Translations under genes and position numbers: made by a program | Source: Rhizopus sp. PT2906 | Lineage: Eukaryota > Mucoromycota > Mucoromycetes > Mucorales > Rhizopodaceae | Length of the DNA stretch: 64,000 nt | Assembly: GCA_025529335.1 (NCBI GenBank) | Contig: JAMYHX010000040.1 | Coordinates: 62,001-126,000, forward strand | Direction of reading: 5' to 3' | Part shown: one piece after another, positions 1 through 10,721 of the stretch | Numbering within the stretch: the stretch's first letter is position 1 | Layout of the letters: every line of letters begins with the position of its first letter | Notes under the pieces: model-generated | The model's input: only the letters and a program-made list of their open reading frames with translations | The model's database searches: none | What the model was told of the DNA's origin: nothing

Positions 1-2504
1 AACAAGTACAATCAGTCTTAGCCCGCCTTAGACTGTCAACTCAATCTGTTTACCACCGGGTTGGTGATATAAAAACAGCACAGAGACGTATAGAAGAGCT
101 CAGCTATTCTATATGTCAAATCATATACGACACACTGGATGCCACTTGCGGTCCGGTTACTTCAGGCTTTAACTACTGGCAAGACTTCTGGACCACTGAA
201 ATGCTACAGGCCATTGAAACGTGTGAGCACTACTATCATAAATGGCGCAAGGCGTATGGTCTTAATAAGCTACATTACTGGATTCGACATCAGGAAGCCT
301 GTTCTCGTCTTAAGCGACTAATATAACGAAGACAACGAGAGGCATGGGACAAATTCTGTCACCAAATGGCCACAGGCGAGTGCACTAAAGCATTGGCAAA
401 AATAAGTAAAATACGCAAACGTCGTATTTTGAAGCCAACTTTCTCCACTGCTGAAGGCGCACAGAACTCTGCGGACATGATGGCGACACATTTGGAATCT
501 ATTTACTCTGGTGACCTACTTGGTATTGTGCAAGCTCATGAGGTGATCTTACCTACTCTACCTTCGGATGAGGAATGCCCCTTCGACATTGATCTTATTC
601 AGGATGCTATAAACCACTTGCCTGCCAAAATGGCCCCAGGTGTAGATCATTTACGTATTGAAATGATAAAACCCATTCAACATTTACTTGCACCTGTCCT
701 TCTCATCCTGTTTCAAATGTGTTGGGCATGGTCCTATGTCCCTCTACTTTGGCGTATCGCACAAGTCGTCACAATCTATAAGAAAGGCTCTCCATTAGAT
801 CCAGGTAACTGCCGTCCAATCAGCTTAACCACAATTTTTAGAAAACTCCTGGAACGTTGTATACAACCCAGATTGACAAGCGAAGGGCCATCACTAGATA
901 TTGCGCAAGGGAGATTTCGTGAATCTCGTAGTGCTTTGGACCAAGCTTTATACCTTTCTGAGATCTGTCAAATACTGCGTTCACAATTCTGTATTACTCC
1001 GGTCTTAGCCTTTCTGGATATAAAATCCGCTTATGATATGGTTAACCGCAGCTTTGTTTGGGAGACCCTCAGTCAATATATCTCGCCTCCTTTACTGGGC
1101 CTACTATGTAGTCTTTTGGACGACGTTCAAATTGAAGCCCTGCTTTCTAATGCTACTTCTCGTCGATTTTGTCCAAAAACAGGTGTTTTACAAGACTCCA
1201 TACTCTTCCCGTATCTTTATTCGGTATACATCAACCAGCTACCAGCTCAACTGCGCCCTCAAGCTCTTCCATCTAGCTCGTCACCGCTGTAAATGATACC
1301 GCCCCTGAATTGCCTATTCTATGCAGACGATGTAGTCCTCATCGCCGAACGCTCAAATGTGGCTGATCTACTGCGGCAATGCGAAAATCATAGTATCCAA
1401 ATGGGATACAAATGGAACCCATCTAAATGCGTAATTTTGGGCAATAGTACAGATCCAATTACATATACCCTTTACGATCAGCCATTACCAAGAGGAACAA
1501 CTTTTGCATACCTTGGCATGACCTTCAAACCGGGTGAGCATCTTGATCCAGAGGAACTAATTCAACGTAATACCCGTAAGGCTCTTGCAACGATGAACAT
1601 GCTGTCATCTGTTGGTGTGAATCCTTCTGGTTTCTCCAAGCTTCTTTGTACCAGGTTTTACGCTCACATCGTTCGACCTCAGCTTGAGTACGGCCTAGCA
1701 ATCAATCGCCTCACGGTCTCTCAACTTCACACCTTAGAGGAAGCCCAGAATAATTGCATCAAGAAAATCTACGGTGCTCGAGGCAAAGCGTCCACTAAGG
1801 CTATGCTTCACATGTTGAAGCTGCCCCTCATGTCGGAAAGAGTCAGTATACTACAGGCGCAGTTCCTCTTTAGTTCTTTATATTTGTCAGAAGATGCACT
1901 GCTTGCTTGTCTGTTACCTTGTATCTGCAATACCAAAGGAAGCCAATGGCACGCTCTCTCTCGTACACCGCTTTGGAAAACTTTACTGTCTACTACTGAG
2001 GAACGCGATACTTGTTCACTCAAGACTGCTAAACGACGCTTTTTGCAACAGAATCTAGAAATCCGTCAACGATACCGAGACTCCAAACTGCTTTCTAACT
2101 GTCGTCGATCAATTTCTCTAGATCCTATACTCTGGCTGCCCATATCTAAATCAGAGCGCAATCGCTGTATACGCTGGAGACTAGGCTGGCTTCCTGGTGG
2201 TAAACCTTGACCATATCCCAAGCACCCAACGCAATTGCTCTCTAAGAAACATGCTATTAGTTGTCTTGATATGCATCGGCGTCTATTCATGCCTGATACT
2301 ATACACGATCCATTGTCATTCCATCTGAATATGCTTCCTCTACGTCCCTCAGTCTCCCCAAACCTAGCCCTCATCTGGTCTCAGCGATGGCTGATTATAT
2401 GCTCTCTACTATATGAATTAGATCAGCTACACCATAACAAATTGATCCCTACTAAGCATCCCCATGGTCAAAAGCTCCTTGTATGGTTAAATCAATTCAT
2501 TTAA
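1..2504 (+). mobile_element. Non-LTR (LINE-type) retrotransposon, reverse transcriptase part, inactivated and 5'-incomplete
   Basis: One reading frame can be followed from base 3 to the TAA at 2502-2504. It is interrupted only by TAA at 324-326, TAA at 1290-1292 and TGA at 2208-2210, with no frameshift. The order is that of LINE reverse transcriptases: a fingers region with the MAPGVD motif (about 630-650) and the CRPISL motif (about 810), the palm motif A with FLDIKSAYD (about 1012-1038), a degenerate motif B (GVLQDS, about 1180), and the catalytic YADD just after the second stop (1320-1333). The tail holds RWRLGWLPGG and a C/H-rich segment like the zinc knuckle of these elements; the third stop falls where a cysteine would be expected. 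The endonuclease domain is not in the window. No poly-A tail or target-site duplication was identified. The element is dead as read, but recently so by the pattern of lesions. Confidence 0.9.
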
Positions 2505-2672
2505 CTTTTCATTGATAACTCTACTCATCACTTTCCTTTACATTTTTTACCCTTGTCTCCATAAGGGGTTTTTTCGCTACCATTCACTTCCAAACGGATA
2601 GAACGAGTCTGGGCGGACGCTTATTTGTTTTATATCTTGGCGCTCAATTAGACTATCAATAAAAATAATATA

Positions 2673-2915
2673 TCATGTTAACCAAAAAAAAAAGACGGAC
2701 TGCAAGTAAATCTGTGAAAGATTGACGCTGTTCCAGTCTGAGCTTGATGCATACATCACTCTCTTTAGAGCATGTTTAACCATTATTGTCTTGCCTTTGA
2801 CTAAATCACTGCTTGGCCCTTGTGAGGCTAAGAACTTTTTTATAACAGCTAAACCATGTAGCGATCTATGATTTGCCAAAGAAACAGCCCCGCTATATTT
2901 CATACTCCGTTTCAT
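2673..2915 (-). other. Isolated ORF of 80 codons between the retroelement and SEC31
   Basis: An open frame on the minus strand whose composition (few rare residues, mixed hydrophobic and basic stretches such as VKGKTIMVKHALKR) looks more protein-like than the usual AT-rich shadow ORF. I do not recognise it. It has no upstream exon that I could find and sits next to a dead retroelement, so it may be transposon debris. Equally it may be chance; the 2505-3033 spacer holds nothing else that I can name apart from the SEC31 promoter. Confidence 0.2.
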
Positions 2916-3033
2916 TTAGCTAAACACGTATCAACTGTAGACAGGCTATTTCTTTTTATCGTCATTACTTCATCTGGTAACTATCCATCACTCCTAATCT
3001 TGCTTGACAACTCAAAAAGGATTTTAGACAACA

Positions 3034-6000
3034 ATGGCGAAAAGATTAAGCGAGATAAATAGCACTGCTACTTTTGCCTGGAGTCCGGGACAACAGACTC
3101 CTCTGATTGCTGCAGGTACTGCTGCTGGTGCCTTGGATGACTCATTCTCAAACACGTCTGAATTGGAGCTATTTAAGCTTGACTTTAAGAATGCATCTCA
3201 TGGAGCCGTTTCTGTTGCCAAAGTAGCAACTTCTGCGAGGTAATTTCACTTTTTTGTTAATAAATAGTTTTACTAACCCTTTCGAAAAGATTCAACAAAT
3301 TAGCATGGGGAAACGCATCCAGTAGTCATCCTTATGGTGTTATCGTTGGAGGTTTAGAAAATGGTCATTTAGCACTTTGGGATCCTAGTAAAATATTGGA
3401 CGGAAAGAGGTAACAGTTGTGGGGTTTATGTGAATAATGTTAACTTGGAGTTTATAGTGAAGAAGAAGCTAAAACTTGGGATAATTCAACACACTCTGGC
3501 CAAATCCGTGGCCTTGACTTCAACAAATTCCAAACTAACTTACTAGCATCGGCTGGAACCAATAATGAAGTATATATCTGGGATCTTACCAAGCCTGACA
3601 CACCTTACAATCCTGGCCCAAAATCTTCCAAGTTGGATGATATTACAAGTGTCGGCTGGAATGGTCAAGTACAACATATCCTAGCAACCTCTTCTTCAAA
3701 CGGGCATACAGTCGTTTGGGATCTCCGTAACCGTAAAGAGGTCATGACCCTTTCTGCACCTAACAGCGGTGTTATTTCTGGTCGTAAGAATATTTCATCG
3801 GTTGTCTGGCATCCCGATGTGGTAAGAACACCAAAAAGAAAAAGAAAAAGAAGAGCGAGTACTTATTGCGCACACCGTAGGCCACTCAATTGGTTACAGC
3901 CTCAGAGGATGATTCGAATCCAATAGTCACTCTCTGGGATCTTCGACACGCTCATTCACCTGAGAAGATCCTTGCTGGTCATACCAAGGGCGTCTTGGGC
4001 GTCTCTTGGTGCAGACAAGATTCAGACTTGTTGCTTTCTTGTGGTAAAGACTGCAAGACTCTCGTTTGGAATCCCAATTCAGGTGAGTTGCTTGGTGAAT
4101 TGGCTCAAGATAACAACTGGACTTTCCAAACCGAATGGTGTCCTCGTAACCCTGATCTCTTGGCTTCCGCTTCTTTTGACGGAAAGGTAAAATACACTAA
4201 ATATACAGAGATTCAAAGTACTCAAATGTTTTAACTTAGATTAGCGTCTATTCTTTGCAAAATTCCGGATCTCAAGACGACGTGTCTGCTGTAGATACCA
4301 CCAATGATGACCCTTTCACAGCTGCCTTGAAAGCGTCCGCACCAGCTGCCAGCGCTGGCTTTTCTTTAAAGCATCCTCCCAAGTGGCTTCGACGCCCTGT
4401 TGGTGCTACATTTAGCTTTGGTGGAAAACTTGTATCATTCAATAACAAAGCTGGTCAAGCCGCTGCTCAAGTGGCTGCCAGCTTACGCCCTGATCAAGTG
4501 CCTGCTCCTCAGGTCATTCCTCGCGCTGTCAAGATCACATCTGTTGTCACCGACAAGGAAATCGTCAATCGATCCGAAGAGCTTGAAATTGCTTTGCAAC
4601 AGCAAGATGTAGAGCAATTAGTTGAATCTCGTCGACAACTTGCAGACCAGGATAAAGAGAGTTGGGAAGTGATCAAATCCTTGTTAGCTCCCGATGCAAG
4701 AGAACAGCTTATGAACTATCTCGGCTTCCAGAAATCAGAAATTGCCGCAGCCGTCGCCAAAATTACTGCCGAAAAGAAGGGAACCGAAATCACTACAAAG
4801 GAAGAGTCCACGGAAGAGACAGTTGTTGAGCAAGCTGAGCCAGCACCTGAAGTAGCTGAAAAGACTGATGATGCCAAAACTGGGGAACCAAAGACTGATT
4901 CTGTTTCTGGATTGTTCCAATCTGACAATGTTGCCGAAGACTTCTTCGCCACACAAACAGAAAAGACAGACCATGCCGCTCCAGAAGTAGACATTGCTCA
5001 GGCCATTGGCTCGGCCATTCAACGTGAGCCTCTTCAGCTCTACTCTGATGAAAATTCAGATGTTGATCGCTTGATCACTCGTGCTGTTGTCTTAGGTGAT
5101 TTTGAATCTGCTGTCAATCTTTGTTTATCTGTTGAAAAGTTTTCTGATGCCTTGATGTTTGCTATCTGTGGAGGCGGCGATCTTTTGCAGCGAACTCAAC
5201 AAGCTTACTTTAAGCATCAATCAAAGACAAGTTCATATCTTCGCTTATTAGAAAGTATTATTGAAGAAGACCTGAGCTCTATTGTCGCCACTGTATCCTT
5301 AGAAGAATGGACTTCTATCATTGCTGTACTATGCACATTTGCAAAGGCAGAGGACTTCAAGCAGCACTGTGAGGCATTGGGCGCACGGTTAGAAGATGCA
5401 TTGGCTGATGATAATCCTGAAAGTACCAAAGAGCTTCGACGTCGCGCAACTCTCTGTTACCTTGCTGCTGGTAATCTGGAGAAGGTGTCACGTATTTGGA
5501 TTGCTGAGCAAGAGGAATTGGCTGAAAAGAACAAGAATGAGGGCGTTTATGCCTTTAGCCTTCAGCAACTGATTGAAAAAGTAACGATATTCCGTAAGGT
5601 TATTTCGTTTGAGGATCCTGCTCTCTTGGAAGTCTCGGAATCCAAATTGCCTTATGAATATCCTCTTGCCCCTCTTTATGACAAATACTGCGAATATGCA
5701 GACCTTTTGGCTAGCCAGGGCAAGTTAACTACTGCTTTAAGCTATTTGAGCTTAACACCTGTTGTATACCGTAAGGCCACGTTTGATAAACTTAGTATCA
5801 TTCGTGATCGCGTCTATCACGCATGTCCTAGCTCTGTTACTAGCTTATATTCTCAGCCCACGGCACCATTTGAAAGCAAGCCTATTGTGACAGAAGCTGC
5901 CATGACCGAACCTCAAGCAACACAACCAGTTGCAAGTGCATTCCCTCAGGCGACAAGTGCTCAAACACAACAACATCCCTCTTATCAACCCTATCAGCCT

Positions 6001-6711
6001 GCTACATTTACGCCTCAAACCCAGGCGACAGCAACGACGCAAGTTGCCAGTACGTTTACTCAACAAGCACAATACACTCCTCAGTATCAACCTGCAGCTG
6101 CTTCCTATACTCAACCCCAACCTACGGCTAATCAGCCATATCAACCAACAAGCAGCGCCTATGCTCCTCAAGCTCAAGCCCAGGCTCAAGGTTCTCAATA
6201 CCAACCTTATCAGCCTTATCAGTCTACTGGCTACAACAACTATCCTGCAGCAACTGCACCCTACAGCCCTCAATACAGCAATGCTGCCAGCACGACATAC
6301 AGCGCACCTCGTCCCTCCATTCCTGCTCCTCCCCCTATCACTGGTGTTGCACCCTCTCCTCGCTCTCAGCCTCAACAAATCCCCCCTCCACCAAAGAAGC
6401 CTCAGGGTGCTTGGAATGACCCTCCCATGGCTTTAGCTGCTAATAAAAAATCAGTGAAAAGCCCCAAGGTGGCTACTGCTCCTGCCAAGAGAGTGACTTC
6501 ACCATTCCCTACTCAACCAGCTGCTTCTGCTTTTGCTCCACCCCCTCAGCAGCATCATCAACCACAACAGCATTTGCCTCCACCACCTCAACAACACTTA
6601 CCTCCACCACCTCAAAAGAATCCACTTCCTCCTCCCCCACAACAGGCTCGTCCTCCTCTTGGACCCCCACCAAGAGGACCTCCTCAATACACGGGACCAA
6701 GATATACTTAA
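3034..6711 (+). CDS. SEC31: SEC31, outer coat subunit of COPII
   Basis: Sec31 pairs with Sec13 to form the outer cage of COPII vesicles that leave the ER. Five exons join in frame: 3034-3239, 3290-3409, 3458-3821, 3881-4186 and 4240-6711, giving 1155 residues. The N-terminal third is a WD40 propeller (repeats ending in WDLR and WD-type motifs, and the typical WHPDVATQLVTASEDD stretch created by the third splice). A helical solenoid follows at about residues 580-850, including the characteristic RAVVLGDFESAV and CGGGDLL segments. The last 285 residues are rich in Pro, Gln, Tyr and Ala, with PPPP runs. Fungal Sec31 proteins usually have a further C-terminal helical domain after the proline-rich part. 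Here the frame stops in the proline-rich part and none is visible downstream. The start codon is the first ATG of the WD40 frame and is preceded by a pyrimidine-poor leader. Confidence 0.97.
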
Positions 6712-7245
6712 ATAATAAATAATATCGCATATACTGCTATCGAAATAGGGATTGCTTCATCACTTATCGAAATAAGGTTTTTAATAAGATATAATGTTTA
6801 TGTAATCAAACTGTTTTATATGTTCTTTTTATCTCTTGTACAAATCACATTCGATGAAAGAATGAATAAACAATGACAAATACTAGAAGAAACCAAGCCG
6901 AGAGGCGGATTAATTGCTGTCACAATTGACAAACACCTAATCTCGTAAGTGTGCAGCAGAACTTCAGAAGATGTTGGTAACAGTGGTAAAAGTCCCCTGG
7001 TATGTAAAGCATGTGGAACAATCCGCAAACAGCATTGTGACAATAACAAGTTCTATATAGGAAACAAAAAAAGTCCCAACCGCATTCAAAAGAACTTCTC
7101 TTGCATTAAAGTCAATAATTAGGTAAGGTATCCAAGACTTGCTATAGAAATATGTATAGAAGCTGTATATGGAAAAAAAAGGGGGAGGATAATTCATTTG
7201 CTACGGGACAACCAATTGACGATATATACATACATTGTTTTTTAT

Positions 7246-8058
7246 TTAATAATAATCACCACCACCATCATCATCGTCATCGATATCATCTCCTTCACCA
7301 TTATCAAAGTAATTTTGTGCATAATCATTATCATCGACCAATTCTTCTTCATCTTCATATTCTTCTTCCAATTCCTCTTCTTCCTCTTCTTTCTTTTCTT
7401 CACCTTCTTCATCATTACCCTCCTTACTTTCGTCTACTTCTGTATTAAGTAATGCCTCCAATTGTGCATATTCATCTTGAAGTGTTACTGTCTTTTGTTC
7501 TATAGACACACACAAGTTTAATATGTGATGAATTGACCATTGTTTTTCTATACTTACTTTTCTTGACTCTCTTTGGTTCTAAAACAGTTTGAAGCTCCTC
7601 AGGAAAGAAGTCGAGATCTTGTACGTTTTAGTTGCTGTTTTTATTCATTTGGCTATTTTTTTTTTACCTGTTTCTATCTCTCGTAGACTCCTTTTTGCTT
7701 CTTGTACTTTATATCTGTCAGAATATCGTTCTATGTCTGGTGGTGGCGGTGGCACTGTTAAATAAAATGGTGATGATTTAACCATTTCCAGGTATTCTTT
7801 TCTTAGTTTCCACTGATGTGATTCAGTTGATGTAGGTTTACGAGGGATGGGTACATCCATTTGCTAATATGATTAATTTACTGTATATCTTTCTTTTTTA
7901 ACTATTTACTTTACTGGAAATAGATCTGTGTTTGTATTAAATAGAGTACCAGAGTTTAAATCTTTAAGAAGATCAAAGGATACCAGAGACATGGCACCGC
8001 TTTGGTTTGCACCTCCACCGCCACGACCAAAACCACCTCCACGACCACCGCGAGACAT
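7246..8058 (-). CDS. RPC31: RNA polymerase III subunit RPC7-like (Rpc31/POLR3G)
   Basis: This subunit belongs to the Pol III-specific C82/C34/C31 trimer used in initiation at tRNA and 5S genes. Four exons join in frame: 8058-7915, 7863-7668, 7617-7558 and 7499-7246, for 217 residues. The N-terminus is Gly/Arg-rich (MSRGGRGGGFGRGG). The family core then follows, with PPPDIERYSDRYK, and after the next splice DLDFFPEELQTVL. The C-terminus is a long Glu/Asp tail containing DNDYAQNYFDNGEGDD, a hallmark of the family. The acidic tail is encoded by a GAA/GAT-rich repeat whose complement makes His- and Ser-rich shadow ORFs on the plus strand. Length and order fit fungal Rpc31 well. The start was chosen because the Gly/Arg-rich N-terminus is conserved in the family. 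Confidence 0.93.
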
Positions 8059-8292
8059 TGGTAATAAACGATTAGAAGAATAATAAAAAAAAATGCAAAC
8101 AGTAGGTTTGAAAAAGAAAACAGAATAAAGTGACTGTCACAAGAGTGACTTGTATCTGTCATTCTATGCTGATCTGCCAAGTCGCATTTTTGCACCTATT
8201 ATAACACAATTTATACGAAAAAGCGACAAATCAACGCGATATTTCTTTCTGGAAATGGTGTGCATCTATTCCAACACCACCAGCCATATTTA

Positions 8293-8632
8293 ATGCAATA
8301 TCTTTTACAATTCCAAGAAGAAAAAAAGCTCGGCGGCACAACAATCACAATTTACGTACGTCAAGACATCTACCGCGTACGATTTTATCGAAGAATAGTT
8401 TGGTTGTCCTGCTTGTCTCGAACATTATGCAATAAGACACGAACTGAAAGATCAATATTATTCAAGCTATCTAGGACATTACCGGCAACACAATGACAAT
8501 TCCATGGCCCACGAGCAAGCGAAAGCCAACACTAGTCATAATTCCGATGTTGAGCAACAGCAAAACGTAACCAGCAATGATGGCACATCAATAACAGGCT
8601 ATGCTTTTGGTAGTGTGAGGCTGACTGCCTGA
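8293..8632 (+). CDS. Possible two-exon small protein with a Cys-x2-Cys pair, unrecognised
   Basis: Two open segments join in the same phase if a 43-base intron (8356-8398, GTACGT...ATAG) is removed: one ending GGTTITIY, then one beginning FGCPACLEHYAIRHELKDQ and ending SVRLTA at TGA 8630-8632. The joined product is 92 residues from the ATG at 8293. The first frame is open back to 8173 without an ATG, so an upstream start or exon is possible. The composition is clearly protein-like and the CPAC pair could bind metal or be redox-active. It lies divergently from the Pol III subunit gene about 230 bases away. Coding-like stretches (for example LGEADEAQSSPRSAGEIQK around 8650-8710) continue downstream, so the true gene may be longer with further short introns. 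I do not recognise the family. Confidence 0.35.
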
Positions 8633-10228
8633 AAGTGAGAAAGTAAGCACTTGGCGAGGCGGACGAAGCACAATCGAGCCCTCGAAGCGCTGGTGAGATC
8701 CAGAAGGTAGGCAGCAAGGGACCAACAGGAGCATCATAGAGAAGGGGAAGAAGTCATCGAAGTTAAAGAATGGGGCCACCAGAGCGCCGCAGTAAGCATG
8801 AAGTGACAAGACTAACCTTGGGTATAAAGGGTAATCCGTAGAACATGCCATAATGTTGATAAAATCAGACAGTTGAGAACATTAACTCGACCTTCGTACC
8901 GAGAATGAGCGTTGGGTGTGTATGGAGCATGTTCGTTGGATACGTTCAATAAGAGAAGAAAGAAAACCATCCCGCTGAGCGGTGGTGGGCCATAAAGGGT
9001 AACCAAGATTTGTCACTGGAAGAGTAGAGCTACGGTCATGCTATTGAGTAATACAGTTATCGAATAGTGATCGTCGCCAAATCGAGGAGCAACTGTCGTG
9101 TTCTACGTTGAGTAGAAAGCTATTGAACTACAGAGAGAGCTGCAAGGAGGCAGCCAAGTCTGAATACTTAAATTCAGCAATTCAAGAGATGCAAGTGCTT
9201 CATAAACTATAACAATATCGAATATCTAACACTGAATCTATAATATGTATAATACTTTGAACGGGATATTCTTTATTTCCAAGAAGAATAATAAATATGG
9301 AATCAACGAAGAAGTGTATGAACAGATGATAAATGAATTGAAAGCTTTGTTTACAAATCAAAAAACGACAATGAAAGCCCTTCTTCCCCTTTAAATGGCC
9401 CTCAAAACACTAACGGTGCTTTATGGATTTAATGCGCTGTCTATAACGGCGGTGCATTCCTTAACGCCTCGATAAGTATAAAATGAATAAGACGTTATTC
9501 GTTAGTCTTCTAGTTAATTATGAAGCTGCTATTTTAGTTTACTGCCAGTGCTTATCCCCCAGACTTTCATATAATAAAGCAATCATAAACCATTTCATTA
9601 CGCCTACTTTATTTTTACTTATTGGCCGGACATCAATCTATATTACCTTTCGCATCCTTTTTTGATTTGACATGGTCCACAAATTGTTGTCACAGTTGCC
9701 GAGGTGCCTTTGGGAGAAGTGTCACTTCTGTATTTGTTCTTTTCTTTAGTGTTGCCGTTGCCTAAACTATGAATATTTGCACAAGTACGGATGTTATTTG
9801 ATCAAGTCTGTTATTATTAATTGAAAAATAAGTTGGCCATAATCCACATCACCCAGCGTGAGTGCTCTTTTGTAAGTTTTTATTGGACTTTCAAAAAATT
9901 ACTGGTCGTACATTTTTTGTATTCTTGGCTCCCAAACACGAAACACTGCATCTGTCAATGTTCCATAAAATCTTCTTATTCCCATCAAATTTGTGTACAC
10001 ATGATCACTGCTGCTGTGTATCATGTAACAAGGAGTTACTGTATTTAGTTGACCTTTTAGAGATATGGTCACATGCACACAAAGTGGGAAAAAAATGGTA
10101 ACACTTTGAATTTTTCAGGATAAAAAAAAAAAAAGAGATAGGAAAGAGGAGGGAAAAAAGAGACTAAGTCTCTTTATATGAATGAATCTGTATATTTTTA
10201 TTTAAAAAGAGTCTATCACGATTACATT
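8633..10228. other. Intergenic stretch, no convincing gene
   Basis: The first 200 bases are less AT-rich and may belong to the preceding unknown gene. From about 8850 to 10228 I see only short ORFs with unconvincing composition, A/T runs and no recognisable RNA gene. The region between 10100 and 10228 lies downstream of the small secreted protein gene and probably holds its terminator. Confidence 0.5.
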
Positions 10229-10441
10229 TTAGACTCGTTGACAATGACAATTTGAAAAGGGTACAAGTGGACATGCTGTCCCATCAAAGTGCTTACAATG
10301 ATAGCCTTCTTTACAATTGCCTGCAATCTGACATTGTTCAGTCGTGATACAATGTTCTCCTTCTCCAGATATACTTTCGCAATTTTGACAAAGAGCTTGT
10401 AAAGACAAAGAAACGAGCAGGACTAAACCAAGTAACTTCAT
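10229..10441 (-). CDS. Small secreted cysteine-rich protein
   Basis: A single-exon gene of 70 codons. The N-terminus is a clear signal peptide (MKLLGLVLLVSLSLQALC), predicted to be cleaved near residue 19. The mature part of about 50 residues holds eight cysteines (spacing ends in CHC near the C-terminus), so four disulphides are possible. This is the size and design of fungal secreted effector-like or antimicrobial-type proteins. I do not recognise a named family, and no activity should be assumed. A TATAAAAG box lies about 40 bases upstream of the ATG, suggesting a short leader and strong or regulated expression. The gene stands alone between long spacers. Confidence 0.75.
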   Translation of the reverse strand: MKLLGLVLLVSLSLQALCQNCESISGEGEHCITTEQCQIAGNCKEGYHCKHFDGTACPLVPFSNCHCQRV

Positions 10442-10480
10442 GATTTGTTTTAAAGAAACAAAGTTCTTTGTTCTTCTTCT

Positions 10481-10488
10481 CTTTTATA
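10481..10488 (-). promoter_or_regulatory. TATA box of the small secreted protein gene
   Basis: The minus strand reads TATAAAAG here, about 40 bases before the start codon at 10441. The match to the consensus and the spacing are good for a fungal core promoter. This is by sequence only. Confidence 0.5.
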
Positions 10489-10721
10489 TTGTTTTCATAA
10501 AAGGGCTCCTTGAATGTTTGCCTGGCAAAACAGGGATATACTATCAGGATGAACACTGTTCGGTCTTCTTTCTGTTCAAGGAGTTGCATATTTCATAAGT
10601 AACAAATATTGTTATATTTTCTTACAAAAGAGCATTTTGTATGATTTCGAATGTTTATTAAAATAATATGAAAATTATATACAATTATCATCATGTGTAT
10701 GAGCTGTCGTTCGAATACAGC

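Noticed and set aside
5845..6378. Minus-strand Arg/Cys/Leu-rich ORF of 177 codons
   Set aside because: It is the antisense shadow of the Gln/Pro-rich part of SEC31 and has no independent features.
7152..7452. Plus-strand His-rich and Phe/Ile-rich ORFs
   Set aside because: Complement of the GAA/GAT repeat that codes the acidic tail of the Pol III subunit.
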